From positions 1 through 64,000 of the forward strand of contig NZ_VIAR01000012.1 in NCBI RefSeq assembly GCF_006546625.1: a stretch of 64,000 bases of DNA, written 5' to 3'. The stretch comes from Haloflavibacter putidus (GTDB lineage: Bacteria > Bacteroidota > Bacteroidia > Flavobacteriales > Flavobacteriaceae). The translations under genes were made by a program, and so were the position numbers. Below, in pieces: positions 1-9,017 of the stretch (its first letter is position 1; each line of letters begins with the position of its first letter). Under the pieces are notes generated by a model. The model saw only the letters and a list, made by a program, of their open reading frames with translations, searched no databases and was not told the DNA's origin.

Positions 1-4
1 TCAT
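1..4 (-). other. Probable start codon of a minus-strand gene cut by the left edge
   Basis: Read on the minus strand, the window ends in a purine-rich AAAAGG followed directly by ATG at positions 4-2. A good promoter lies just upstream (39-70, minus strand), so a minus-strand gene probably begins here and continues outside the window. Only four bases are visible, so the product cannot be named. The 5' untranslated part would contain a small CCCG/CGGG hairpin at 25-36. Confidence 0.35.
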
Positions 5-38
5 CCTTTTAATGAACTAATATGCCCGAAAGCGGGTG

Positions 39-70
39 CAAATATACAACCCTTTTTCTTTCCTAAACAA
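39..70 (-). promoter_or_regulatory. Bacteroidota-type promoter reading off the left edge
   Basis: On the minus strand TATATTTG (46-39) fits the TAnnTTTG -7 box, and a TTG (70-68) lies 21 bp further upstream, the usual -33 spacing. Transcription would start near position 32 and enter the gene cut by the left edge. The call rests on motif and spacing only. Confidence 0.5.
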
Positions 71-157
71 ACCTTTTTTGAAATAAATTTAAACTTTTCT
101 TAATTGCTATCTAAAATGCCTGAAAATCAAAGTGAAAGATTTTGAGTTATTATTTTC

Positions 158-847
158 TTATTTCCACTTTTTCATAGCTTCTAGAAAAGAGATATCTATT
201 TTAGCATCATGACTTTCAAGCTCTTCAGTACGAAAAGCTCTACGTAATATATGTTCTATCATATAATCCTCCTTTACTTGAATAGGATCAAATTCTTCCT
301 TTAAAGAAATATTAAAAAGACTAGCAGTGGTATTATACCAAAATGCATTCCATCCACTTTTTAAATCTTTCACTACATCAAATGTTGTTTCCCCGGTTTG
401 TCGATACATTAATTTGACTAAAATTTGTCCTTCGGTTTTGGTGAGTTTTTTTAATTCTTCCTTAAACTCATCCTCCATATAATTCTGTACTATTTTAGTA
501 TAACGCTTTTTATCTGATTTGGTTTTTATATTACCGAGTCTTTTCCGTAAAGCCTGTAATCTGTCTGAAGCTAAAACTGCATACGGCCATACTTTAAAAG
601 TTTTTCGTTTTAAAATTAAATACTGGTGTCGCTCTCTACGATCTTTAAAATTATACCTGCCTATTAGTACAACTTCATCTAAATCTATAGCAGCCATATC
701 TTGAAGCGAGTCTTTCTCTAACAACAAATAGTCTACTTTTTTAGTAGCCGGAAGCTCTTTTTTAGAAAAAACTGCTTTAGAAGATATGGTTTGTGCAAAT
801 GTGCCGTGCAGCGCAAAGAAACTTAGTATGTAAATTAAATATTTCAA
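158..847 (-). CDS. DUF4294 family secreted protein
   Basis: Protein of 229 residues with a clear N-terminal signal peptide (about residues 1-18, ending FALHGTFA before Gln), so it is probably periplasmic or exported. The rest is charged, mostly helical sequence matching my recollection of DUF4294, a Bacteroidota-restricted family without a known function. A Tyr/Arg-rich segment (about 60-110) and a run of Lys/Glu residues (about 125-145) stand out. No catalytic motif is recognised. It is divergent from the M42 peptidase gene, with 109 bp between start codons. The family call is from memory of family sequences; the function is unknown. Confidence 0.75.
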   Translation of the reverse strand: MKYLIYILSFFALHGTFAQTISSKAVFSKKELPATKKVDYLLLEKDSLQDMAAIDLDEVVLIGRYNFKDRRERHQYLILKRKTFKVWPYAVLASDRLQALRKRLGNIKTKSDKKRYTKIVQNYMEDEFKEELKKLTKTEGQILVKLMYRQTGETTFDVVKDLKSGWNAFWYNTTASLFNISLKEEFDPIQVKEDYMIEHILRRAFRTEELESHDAKIDISFLEAMKKWK

Positions 848-956
848 TTAGAAAATAAGTTTAATTATTGAAAGCTAAAACCATTCCAAAAATTGTTATT
901 ACAAGCCGCATTATACATATTATTATTACTTTCGTGAAAAATTAGAATTAATTATT

Positions 957-2048
957 ATGTCAAAAGAAACATTATTAAACGACAATTCCTTAAAATTTTT
1001 AGAGCAATACCTCAATAACGCTTCGCCTACAGGCTATGAATGGGAGGGGCAAAAGTTATGGATGGACTATCTAAAACCATATGTAGATGAATTTATTACA
1101 GATACCTATGGTACTGCTGTTGGTGTTATTAATCCCGATGCAAAATTTAAGGTGGTTATAGAAGGACACGCAGACGAAATTTCTTGGTACGTAAATTATA
1201 TTACAGACGATGGTTTAATTTATGTTCTACGCAATGGCGGTAGCGATCATCAAATTGCTGCTTCTAAGCGTGTAAATATTCATACCAAAAATGGCATTGT
1301 AAAAGGTGTTTTTGGTTGGCCGGCCATTCATACCCGCGATAAAAGTGATGAACAATCTCCTAAAATAGAAAATATTTGTATTGATGTTGGTTGCAGCAAT
1401 AAAGAAGAAGTAGAAAAACTGGGCGTTCACGTGGGTTGCGTAATCACCTATCCGGATGAATTTTTCGTGCTTAACGAAAATAAATTTGTTTGTCGTGCTT
1501 TAGATAACAGAATGGGCGGATTTATGATTGCTGAAGTTGCCCGTCTTTTAAAAGAAAACAAAAAAGAACTAGATTTTGGTCTTTATATTACCAACTCTGT
1601 ACAAGAAGAAGTTGGTTTACGCGGTGCCGAAATGATTACCCAACGCATAAAACCTAACGTGGCCATTGTTACAGATGTAACCCACGACACCACAACGCCA
1701 ATGATAGAAAAGAAAAAAGAAGGCGATACCAAAATTGGTGCAGGTCCGGTTATAAGTTATGCGCCGGCAGTACAAAACAAATTGCGCGAAATGATTATAG
1801 AAACCGCCGAAAAGAACAAAATTCCTTTTCAACGTTTGGCAGCCAGCAGAATGACCGGAACAGATACCGATGCTTTTGCGTATAGTAACGGCGGCGTGGC
1901 TTCTGCTTTAATTTCTTTACCGCTTCGTTATATGCATACAACAGTAGAAATGGTACATCGCGAAGATGTAGAAAATGTAATTAGAATGATTTACGAAAGT
2001 TTATTGCAGATTAAAAACGGCGATACTTTTAGTTATTTTGACAAATAA
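957..2048 (+). CDS. M42 family metallopeptidase (glutamyl aminopeptidase-like)
   Basis: Cytosolic zinc or cobalt aminopeptidase of 363 residues, the normal length for M42 enzymes (FrvX/YsdC/PepA type). Metal-site residues are visible in the expected order: His71 and Asp73 (EGHADEIS), bridging Asp183 (RALDNRMGG), catalytic Glu217-Glu218 (SVQEEVGLRGA), Asp240 (VTDVTHD) and His327 near the C terminus (MHTTVEMVHRED). M42 enzymes form tetrahedral dodecamers that trim short peptides; here the substrate is not known. The gene ends at a strong terminator shared with the convergent ChaN-like gene. Confidence 0.9.
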   Translation: MSKETLLNDNSLKFLEQYLNNASPTGYEWEGQKLWMDYLKPYVDEFITDTYGTAVGVINPDAKFKVVIEGHADEISWYVNYITDDGLIYVLRNGGSDHQIAASKRVNIHTKNGIVKGVFGWPAIHTRDKSDEQSPKIENICIDVGCSNKEEVEKLGVHVGCVITYPDEFFVLNENKFVCRALDNRMGGFMIAEVARLLKENKKELDFGLYITNSVQEEVGLRGAEMITQRIKPNVAIVTDVTHDTTTPMIEKKKEGDTKIGAGPVISYAPAVQNKLREMIIETAEKNKIPFQRLAASRMTGTDTDAFAYSNGGVASALISLPLRYMHTTVEMVHREDVENVIRMIYESLLQIKNGDTFSYFDK

Positions 2049-2063
2049 ACTTTAATCCCCTCC

Positions 2064-2095
2064 AAAAAACCCTTCCGTTAAAAGAAGGGTTTTTT
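2064..2095. terminator. Bidirectional intrinsic terminator
   Basis: A perfect 12-bp stem (2064-2075 with 2084-2095) around an 8-nt loop, with A6 on one flank and T6 on the other, so it can end transcripts from both strands. It lies between the convergent M42 peptidase and ChaN-like genes and overlaps neither stop codon. Confidence 0.85.
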
Positions 2096-2098
2096 ATT

Positions 2099-2950
2099 TT
2101 AATAAGTTCTGGTCATTTCTTTATCTACCACCAAAATAAAATCTGCTTGTAATTTATATTCTTCTTCCAACTTAGAAACATCTTTTTGCATTACCGTAGA
2201 AATAGTCGCAATCTTTACCTCTTTATCTGCTTGCTTTAAGTACCAATAAATACCTTCAAAATTATTGCTGTGATAAGCGCCGTTAAAATGTAAAAATTGT
2301 TGTCCCTCTGCCCTATTTTTCATAATAAAATACGCCATTGTTGCATCTTTTATTGCTTGCGCTTTCGGGAAATTAGGGTTTTTATGATCTTCCATCATTG
2401 TAAGCATTTTTTTATAACCAGGCAAATCCGGGTCGTAGTCAATAGGCAAAGGTGCTATCCAATTTTTTTCATTTTTCGGTAAAGTGTCCAAAACTTCAAA
2501 ACCGTTTCTATATACTTGGCTCGCGTAACGCCGCGGAATGTTTGTCGCTACAAATTTTAAATTTTCAGATTTTGCAAAATCTACCAATGGCTTATAGTCG
2601 GTTTTATGGTTTACCCATAAACGCGCTAAGCTATCTAAGCTTTTTTGGTTAATTTTATTGTTTAAATAATCATTGAGTGCTTCTTGGTTATCGGTTTCTA
2701 GCATTTCTGCGCCTAAAACCAAATCATTTTCATGGTTTAATTCTTTTGCTAATTTTAATTGCATCCAGTGTGCGATAGGATTGTCGTGCAATTCGCCAAA
2801 CAAGATAATATCTTTTTTCTTTACGGATTTGACCAGTCTTTTAAAATTCACTTTTCTACCTTTCTTATTATATAATTGGTAGGCTTCTATTTTTTGTGCT
2901 GAAAGTTGCAGGGTAAAAAGCACTAAAATTGCACTTAAGATAAATTTCAT
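2099..2950 (-). CDS. ChaN family haem-binding / iron-regulated protein
   Basis: Protein of 283 residues with a signal peptide (about 1-18, ending LQLSAQ). The body matches the ChaN-like haem-binding family (PF04187): FGELHDNPIAH at about residues 51-61, LVLGAEMLETDNQ, and the C-terminal FNGAYHSNNFEG. Characterised members bind haem at the cell envelope. No lipobox cysteine is visible, so unlike Campylobacter ChaN it may be soluble in the periplasm. Haem binding here is inferred from the family. It stands alone between the shared terminator and the divergent FMN reductase gene. Confidence 0.82.
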   Translation of the reverse strand: MKFILSAILVLFTLQLSAQKIEAYQLYNKKGRKVNFKRLVKSVKKKDIILFGELHDNPIAHWMQLKLAKELNHENDLVLGAEMLETDNQEALNDYLNNKINQKSLDSLARLWVNHKTDYKPLVDFAKSENLKFVATNIPRRYASQVYRNGFEVLDTLPKNEKNWIAPLPIDYDPDLPGYKKMLTMMEDHKNPNFPKAQAIKDATMAYFIMKNRAEGQQFLHFNGAYHSNNFEGIYWYLKQADKEVKIATISTVMQKDVSKLEEEYKLQADFILVVDKEMTRTY

Positions 2951-3076
2951 AATTTCTTATTTAGGTTCCGAAAATACTTATTTTTTAGATACTGTATGCT
3001 TCCAGCAAAAAACAATTCCGCGAAAGCGTAAAAACCTTTTGAAGACATATAAAAATTAGTACCTTTAAAATAAAAA

Positions 3077-3586
3077 ATGAAAATCTTTGGTGTTTCGGCT
3101 TCTGCCAATACATCCAGCAGCAATTTTTATCTCTTAAAAGCTATTGAAAAGACGTGCAAAGAAGATGAGATGGAAGTTTTTGAAGGGTTACAGGAATTCG
3201 CTCTATTTAGTCCGGCGCGATTGGAAAAAGGAGTTCAAAAGAATATTCTGGAATTTAAAAAGAAAGTTTTGGCTGCCGACTTAATCCTAATTTCGACTCC
3301 GGAATACACGCACAACATCCCTGCAGCGCTCAAAAACATGTTAGAATGGTGTACGGCATCTGGAGAATTTGCCGAAAAAGCAGTTTTACCCATTACTTTT
3401 ACGCCAAACGAGCCGCGCGGAGAAAACGCTATGCGTTCTTTGTTGCAATCTTTGCAAACCATGAAAGCCAAAATTGAAACCCAACTCCCACTCTATAAAA
3501 CCGATGTAAAAATCCTGCATCATCAAATTGAACTGCCAAAAGAAATTCAGGAAATTATAGAAACGGCTATTGGTTTATACCGGTAA
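3077..3586 (+). CDS. NAD(P)H-dependent FMN reductase family protein
   Basis: Small flavodoxin-fold oxidoreductase of 169 residues (PF03358). The N-terminal beta strand runs into an FMN-phosphate loop (SASANTSSSNFYLL), and the family signature STPEYTHNIPAALKNMLEW lies at about residues 74-92. Such enzymes reduce quinones, azo dyes or chromate, or supply FMNH2; the natural substrate cannot be told from sequence. Cytosolic, no membrane segments. It is a single gene ahead of the MFS carrier with a 94-bp gap. Confidence 0.85.
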   Translation: MKIFGVSASANTSSSNFYLLKAIEKTCKEDEMEVFEGLQEFALFSPARLEKGVQKNILEFKKKVLAADLILISTPEYTHNIPAALKNMLEWCTASGEFAEKAVLPITFTPNEPRGENAMRSLLQSLQTMKAKIETQLPLYKTDVKILHHQIELPKEIQEIIETAIGLYR

Positions 3587-3650
3587 TTTTGTCAAGAACT
3601 TTTACGGTTTAATTCTTGGTTAAAAAAAACAGTCAGCCAAATATTAAGCT

Positions 3651-3658
3651 TAATTTTG
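3651..3658 (+). promoter_or_regulatory. Putative -7 promoter box for the MFS gene
   Basis: TAATTTTG fits the TAnnTTTG box 23 bp before the ATG at 3681. No good -33 TTG lies at the usual distance, so this is a weak call. It helps choose the ATG over the upstream in-frame TTG at 3672, which would lie at or before the expected transcription start. Confidence 0.35.
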
Positions 3659-3680
3659 CAGCTTTTAAGTTTTGGCATAT

Positions 3681-4856
3681 ATGGGGAAAAACCTAAAAAC
3701 TTCTAAAATATTTCTAATAACAGGTATTTTAGGGATAGCGGTAAATTTGCGTCCGGCGCTCTCGGATATTGGACCTTTGGCAGATTTTATTAAAAAAGAT
3801 TTTGAACTTTCTGGAGCTTTGGTAGGTATGTTAACCACTTTGCCACTATTGGCTTTTGGCGTAATTTCTATGCTTACGCCTTTATTTACCAAACGTTTTG
3901 GGATAGGAAAAACGCTTTTGGGCGCAATGCTCTTACTCACCTTTGGTATTCTTATACGCTCTATATTTGGTATTGTCGGTTTATATCTGGGAACGCTTTT
4001 TATAGGAATTGGCATTGCATTTGGCAACGTACTAATCCCTGCGCTTACCAAACAAAATTTCCCCGACAGAGCCGGAATGATTACCAGTCTTTACTCTAGT
4101 ATGATGGCAATTGGCGCCGCAATTGCTGCAGGAATTAGTGTTCCTTTAGCGGTAGAATATAATTTTGGCTGGCGAGGTTCTTTGGGAGTTTGGGCAGCAG
4201 TTTCTGCTTTTGCTTTTGTTTTGTGGGCGTTCCAAATAAAAAATATTAAAAAAACCAAGTCACGTCGAGCGTTTAAGGAGGCATTAAAAAAATTAAGCGG
4301 CACGAGATTGGTCTGGCAAATGGCTTTATATATGGGCTTGCAGTCTATGGCTTTTTATGTTATACTGGCTTGGTTACCGGCCATTTTGATAGAAGACGGT
4401 TACGATACTGCTTACTCCGGCTGGATGCTTTCTTTATCGCAAGCCACGGGAATTTTAGGTTCGGTGGTAATTCCGCTTTGGGCGGGAAAACGCACCGACC
4501 AACGCTTGATAATTTGGGTTTTGGTAGCCTTAGAAATCATTGCGCTTATAGGTCTGTTGTTTCCGGGAATGGGCTTGGTACCAGTTTGGGTTTCGCTTGT
4601 TGGTTTTGTATTGGGCGGCACTTTTGGACTTGCGCTTTTGCTTATTGTTTTGCGTGCTTCAGACACAGAAACCTCTGCAGAACTTTCTGGTATTGTACAG
4701 TCTATTGGTTATTTAATTGCTGCTACCGGACCGTTTTTAGTAGGACTTATTCACGATTTTAGTAAAGAATGGAATTATGCCTTGTTCTTTTTAATAGGAA
4801 TTTCTTTACTGAAACTTAGTGTAGGATTGGGTGCCGGCAAGCCTCAAGAGATTTAA
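3681..4856 (+). CDS. MFS transporter, CynX/NimT family
   Basis: Major facilitator of 391 residues with about 12 hydrophobic segments. The N-terminal GIAVNLRPALSDIGPL is typical of the CynX/NimT group (cyanate and 2-nitroimidazole carriers), which keeps a conserved Arg-Pro in the first helix. The substrate here is not predictable. A longer reading starting with TTG at 3672 exists, but the ATG at 3681 fits the promoter candidate and family N termini better. It is a single gene on the inner membrane with no obvious functional partner. Confidence 0.85.
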   Translation: MGKNLKTSKIFLITGILGIAVNLRPALSDIGPLADFIKKDFELSGALVGMLTTLPLLAFGVISMLTPLFTKRFGIGKTLLGAMLLLTFGILIRSIFGIVGLYLGTLFIGIGIAFGNVLIPALTKQNFPDRAGMITSLYSSMMAIGAAIAAGISVPLAVEYNFGWRGSLGVWAAVSAFAFVLWAFQIKNIKKTKSRRAFKEALKKLSGTRLVWQMALYMGLQSMAFYVILAWLPAILIEDGYDTAYSGWMLSLSQATGILGSVVIPLWAGKRTDQRLIIWVLVALEIIALIGLLFPGMGLVPVWVSLVGFVLGGTFGLALLLIVLRASDTETSAELSGIVQSIGYLIAATGPFLVGLIHDFSKEWNYALFFLIGISLLKLSVGLGAGKPQEI

Positions 4857-4951
4857 AATTTTCAGAAGAAAAATTGATTTTTATCAGAATACAAAATTAG
4901 CAGTACTAAAAATAATCTTCTATTTTTATCACCTGACAATCCTCTTTTTTT

Positions 4952-7603
4952 ATGTGGCATACCCAATCTATACAACAAATACTCGAAAAATTAAAAACCG
5001 ATATAGATAATGGTTTAACTTCCAAAGAAATTGAAACACGTTTAGAAAAATACGGACTCAATAAATGGCGGGAAAAAAAAGCAAAGAATATTTGGTCTTT
5101 ATTTTTAGGTCAGCTTAAAGACGCTCTTATTTATGTGCTTATTGGAGCTGTGGTTATCACCTTATTTATGGGCGAATATATAGATTCTATCATTATTTTA
5201 CTCGTAATCTTAATCAACGCCAGTTTAGGTGTAATTCAAGAAATAAAAGCCGGTAAAGCTATTGCCGCACTTCAAAAACTGGCTTCACCAAAAGCCTTGG
5301 TAAAACGTAATGGTAGTATAGAAGAAATAAATACAGAAGCTTTAGTACCCGGAGATATCGTAATTCTAGAAACGGGAAGGTTAGTACCTGCAGATTTACG
5401 TTTATTGGAAACTATTAATATGCAAATTGAAGAATCTGCCTTAACGGGAGAATCTGTACGGGTACATAAAGATGCCCAAAGTATTTTAAAGAAACAAAAC
5501 AGTGCCTTGGGAGACCGTATAAACATGGCATATATGTCTACTATGGTTACTTACGGAAGAGGCCTAGGAGTGGTTATTGCTACGGGGGAAGAAACCGAGG
5601 TAGGTAAAATTGCCGAAGATATTAATACCACAGAAAGCAAAACACCGTTAGAAAAACGTTTGGACGAATTGGGAAAACTCTTGGGGAAACTAGCCTTAGG
5701 AGTTTGTGTGCTTATTTTTGTAATAGGCTATATACAAGGTAGAGAAGTTACAGAACTTTTTCTAACCGCAGTATCTTTAGCCGTAGCCTCAATTCCAGAA
5801 GGCTTAGCCGCCATTGTAGCCGTTGTACTTTCTATTGGTGTTACCAAAATGTCTAAACGCAATGCTATTATCAAACGTTTGCCTGCTGTAGAAACTTTGG
5901 GTTCTGTAAATATTATTTGTACGGATAAAACTGGTACGCTTACACAAAATAAAATGAAGGTAAGTGCTTTCTATACATTACATACGGGCACGATTAAGTT
6001 GCAAGATTACGCACAGCAACCTTCCGTAAATCTATTAGCAAAAGCTATGGTTTTATGCTCAGATGCAACCCTAAATGCAGAGAAAAGCAGCGGCGATCCC
6101 ACAGAAATTGCATTGCTTAAATTTGCAGACGATTTAAAACTAAATAGAGAATCGTGGAACCAAAACCATAAGCGTCTAGAAGAACTTCCGTTTGATGCAA
6201 CCAGAAAAATGATGTCGGTTGCAATAAAAAATTCCGAAGAAACAAATATTTATACCAAAGGTGCAATAGACCGTTTATTGCCTAAATGCACACAAATACT
6301 TTTAGGGGATGAAATAGTACCTTTAAAAAAACAACATAATTTAGCTATTGCAGAAAGCATACAAAAAATGTCTTCTCAAGCATTAAGAACTTTGGCGGTA
6401 GCCTATAAACCAATTACAACAATCCCGAAGGAAGAAAACTGGGAAGAAAATTTAATATTTATAGGTTTGGTTGGCATGATAGATCCGCCACGGGTAGAAG
6501 TAAAACCAGCTATAGCAAAAGCTGCCACTGCCGGAATTACGACCATCATGATTACCGGAGACCATAAAGAAACAGCGTTGGCTATTGCCAAAAAACTAGG
6601 AATAGCACAAGATAAAAGCCAGGCAATTACCGGGCAAGAATTAGACTCTCTCAACGAAAAAGAATTAAATAATAATATTGTTAAATACCGTGTGTTTGCA
6701 AGAGTATCACCGCAACACAAAGTAGCTATTGTAAGAGCTCTGCAAAAAGCCGGGAATATTGTATCTATGACAGGAGATGGTGTTAACGACGCTCCATCTT
6801 TAAGCAATGCAGATATAGGTGTCGCTATGGGCATCACCGGCACCGATGTTTCTAAAGGAGCATCAGATATGATTTTAGGCGATGACAATTTTGCTACCAT
6901 TGTTACCGCAGTAGAAAAAGGTCGTAATATTTATAATAACATCAAGAAATCGGTTATTTTTTTACTTACCAGCAATATAGGAGAAGTAGTTACCATGCTG
7001 GTATGTATTTTAGCGGGTATGCCCACTCCTTTAATCGCTACACAATTATTGTGGATCAATTTGTTAACAGATTCACTTCCTGCAATTGCTTTGGGAATGG
7101 ATCCGGATACCAAAGACGTAATGCAACATAAACCCAGACCATCAACAGAAAGTTTTTTTGCACATAAACAAGGTTGGCGTGCAATATTTGGAGGTTTACT
7201 TATTGGCGCCCTAACCATTGCTGCCTACTGGTTTGGTTTTTACGAACACGGCTATTCCCCTTTTGATGCCTCTATCCCAGAAGAAGTTTTAAGCTATGCC
7301 AGAACTATGGCATTTATGAGTATTATTTCTGCACAGTTATTCTATTCGTTAGCTTTTAGACATTATCGTCTATCTATTTTTCAACTAGGTCTCTTTAGTA
7401 ACAAACCTTTAATACTTGCTATAGTTGTAGGATTTTTATTACAACTATTGGTTCTAGAAATCCCTTTACTACGAGATGCTTTTAAATTGCAAATGTTAGA
7501 CGGCCCGGGTTGGCTAATGGCGTTAGGAATGGGATTAATTCCTTTACTTTTAAACGAAATTTTAAAAGCGTATTCTCGAATCAAAAAACCAAATAAATTA
7601 TGA
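4952..7603 (+). CDS. P2-type calcium-transporting ATPase
   Basis: Inner-membrane cation pump of 883 residues, full length for bacterial P2A ATPases. Visible parts in order: N-terminal cation-ATPase domain (about 1-70, WHTQSIQQILEKL), TGES actuator motif (ALTGESVRV), phosphorylation site CTDKTGTLTQNKMK at about residue 327, TGDHKETA, hinge MTGDGVNDAPSL, and a C-terminal domain with LLWINLLTDSLPAIALGM. SIPEGLAAIVAV in TM4 carries the PEGL Ca2+-site motif, favouring Ca2+ (or Mn2+) export. Its stop overlaps the start of the SMR gene (ATGA), so the two are translationally coupled. Confidence 0.88.
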   Translation: MWHTQSIQQILEKLKTDIDNGLTSKEIETRLEKYGLNKWREKKAKNIWSLFLGQLKDALIYVLIGAVVITLFMGEYIDSIIILLVILINASLGVIQEIKAGKAIAALQKLASPKALVKRNGSIEEINTEALVPGDIVILETGRLVPADLRLLETINMQIEESALTGESVRVHKDAQSILKKQNSALGDRINMAYMSTMVTYGRGLGVVIATGEETEVGKIAEDINTTESKTPLEKRLDELGKLLGKLALGVCVLIFVIGYIQGREVTELFLTAVSLAVASIPEGLAAIVAVVLSIGVTKMSKRNAIIKRLPAVETLGSVNIICTDKTGTLTQNKMKVSAFYTLHTGTIKLQDYAQQPSVNLLAKAMVLCSDATLNAEKSSGDPTEIALLKFADDLKLNRESWNQNHKRLEELPFDATRKMMSVAIKNSEETNIYTKGAIDRLLPKCTQILLGDEIVPLKKQHNLAIAESIQKMSSQALRTLAVAYKPITTIPKEENWEENLIFIGLVGMIDPPRVEVKPAIAKAATAGITTIMITGDHKETALAIAKKLGIAQDKSQAITGQELDSLNEKELNNNIVKYRVFARVSPQHKVAIVRALQKAGNIVSMTGDGVNDAPSLSNADIGVAMGITGTDVSKGASDMILGDDNFATIVTAVEKGRNIYNNIKKSVIFLLTSNIGEVVTMLVCILAGMPTPLIATQLLWINLLTDSLPAIALGMDPDTKDVMQHKPRPSTESFFAHKQGWRAIFGGLLIGALTIAAYWFGFYEHGYSPFDASIPEEVLSYARTMAFMSIISAQLFYSLAFRHYRLSIFQLGLFSNKPLILAIVVGFLLQLLVLEIPLLRDAFKLQMLDGPGWLMALGMGLIPLLLNEILKAYSRIKKPNKL

Positions 7604-7929
7604 AATGGATTTTTTTATTGATAGCAATTCTATTTGAAACCATTGCTACTACTGCTCTAAAGTATTCTAATGGCTTTACGGAATGGAAACCTACTGTGTT
7701 GATGCTTATTGGTTACCTCTGCTCGTTTTATTTTTTATCGGTTACGTTAAAAGAAATTCCTATGGGAATTGCTTATGCTATTTGGAGCGCAGTAGGAATA
7801 ATCTTAATTTCGGGGATTGGCTATTTTAGGTTTCAACAAAATTTAGATTTGCCGGCAATTTTGGGAATTGTTTTAATCGTTATTGGAGTTTTGGTTATTC
7901 AGTTGTTTTCCAAAACTCTTTCAGTATAA
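7600..7929 (+). CDS. SMR family small multidrug/cation exporter
   Basis: Protein of 109 residues with four hydrophobic helices, the standard architecture of EmrE/QacE/SugE proteins that work as dual-topology dimers. The essential membrane Glu is present in helix 1 (AILFETIATTALK, Glu13), and GIAYAIWSAVGI matches the family signature in helix 3. It overlaps the Ca2+-ATPase stop codon by 4 bp, so the two are co-translated; whether they share a physiological role is unclear. Substrate unknown (quaternary ammonium or guanidinium compounds in relatives). Confidence 0.88.
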   Translation: MKWIFLLIAILFETIATTALKYSNGFTEWKPTVLMLIGYLCSFYFLSVTLKEIPMGIAYAIWSAVGIILISGIGYFRFQQNLDLPAILGIVLIVIGVLVIQLFSKTLSV

Positions 7930-7939
7930 AATTAGTGTA

Positions 7940-8971
7940 ATGCATATTTACGACGTTTTAGTAATTGGGAGCGGTCAAGCTGGACTATCTGTCGGGTATT
8001 TTTTAAAACGAACAGCTTTAGATTGGCTTATTTTAGACGAGAATAGCAAACCCGGCGGTGCTTGGCTACAAACTTGGGATAATCTAAAACTTTTCTCCCC
8101 TACCGACTATAATTCACTTTCTGGTTGGCCTATGCCTGAAACTGAAGAAGAATACCCTACAAAAAATGAATTTATAGCTTACTTAAAAGCTTACGAAAAT
8201 CGCTACAAATTTCCTATTAAGCGGCCGGTAAAAGTACTAGAAGTAGAAAAGGAAAATGACTTGTTTAAAATTACTACCAATGGTAAAACCTACTTTTCTA
8301 AAAACTTAGTAAGCGCTACTGGAACGGCAAATAACCCTTTCACGCCTAATTATCCTAATCAAGATTTGTTTAAAGGAAGGCAATTGCATTCCGTAAATTA
8401 TAGGAATTCTAAAAAATTTAGTAATCAAAAAGTTCTGGTAGTTGGTGGCGGAAATTCCGGGGCACAAATTTTGGCAGAAATAAGCAAAGTTGCCAACCCT
8501 ACTTGGGTTACAAAAAAAGAACCTGTTTTTTTACCCGATGAGATAGACGGACGCTATTTGTTTAAAGAAGCAAACGAAATTTATAGGGGCAAGAAAAGTA
8601 AACAAATTAGCCTAGATAATATAGTAATGGTAGAAAGCGTAAAAAAAGCGCGAGATCGTGGCGATTTAAAAAGTGTTAGGCCATTTATCTCTTTTTACGA
8701 AAAGGGGGTGGTTTGGCCGGATGGAACACCAGAAAATTTTGATGCCGTGATTTGGTGTACCGGTTTTAAGCCAAATTCAAAGCATTTAAAAAACTTCAAC
8801 TTGCTTCAAAATGGCAAAATAAAAACTAAAAAGACACGAAGTCTTCTAGAACCAAACTTGTGGCTGGTAGGTTATGGCAATTGGACAGGATTTGCCTCGG
8901 CTACTATCTATGGCGTGGGCAAAACAGCCAGAGAAACAGTGAAAGAGATAAAACAAGAATTCGGAGTTTAA
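7940..8971 (+). CDS. FAD/NAD(P)-dependent monooxygenase-like oxidoreductase
   Basis: Flavoprotein of 343 residues with two Rossmann dinucleotide motifs: FAD-binding VLVIGSGQAGLS near the N terminus and NADPH-binding VLVVGGGNSGAQ in the middle. The pattern resembles the flavin-containing monooxygenase/CzcO family; CzcO members are often annotated next to cation exporters. I start it at ATG 7940: an in-frame TTG at 7883 would bury 19 extra residues in the SMR gene and displace the FAD motif from the N terminus. It lies 10 bp after the SMR gene and ends at a strong terminator, closing the ATPase-SMR-flavoprotein operon. Confidence 0.82.
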   Translation: MHIYDVLVIGSGQAGLSVGYFLKRTALDWLILDENSKPGGAWLQTWDNLKLFSPTDYNSLSGWPMPETEEEYPTKNEFIAYLKAYENRYKFPIKRPVKVLEVEKENDLFKITTNGKTYFSKNLVSATGTANNPFTPNYPNQDLFKGRQLHSVNYRNSKKFSNQKVLVVGGGNSGAQILAEISKVANPTWVTKKEPVFLPDEIDGRYLFKEANEIYRGKKSKQISLDNIVMVESVKKARDRGDLKSVRPFISFYEKGVVWPDGTPENFDAVIWCTGFKPNSKHLKNFNLLQNGKIKTKKTRSLLEPNLWLVGYGNWTGFASATIYGVGKTARETVKEIKQEFGV

Positions 8972-9009
8972 AAAAAGTCTCCAAAAGCTAGTAGTTTTGG
9001 AGACTTTTT
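8972..9009 (+). terminator. Strong intrinsic terminator after the flavoprotein gene
   Basis: A perfect 15-bp stem, 8972-8986 (AAAAAGTCTCCAAAA) with 8995-9009, around an 8-nt loop. It sits one base after the stop codon and has the A-tract/T-tract flanks that allow use from either strand. Confidence 0.85.
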
Positions 9010-9017
9010 AATTAAAT

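Noticed and set aside
4370-4762. Plus-strand frame of 130 codons inside the MFS gene, Cys and Arg rich
   Set aside because: It overlaps the MFS reading completely and its translation resembles no protein.
6403-6900. Long antisense reading frame (165 codons) opposite the Ca2+-ATPase gene
   Set aside because: It is fully contained in a well-supported gene on the other strand, its translation has no recognisable family, and its composition is what the opposite strand of a conserved gene produces.
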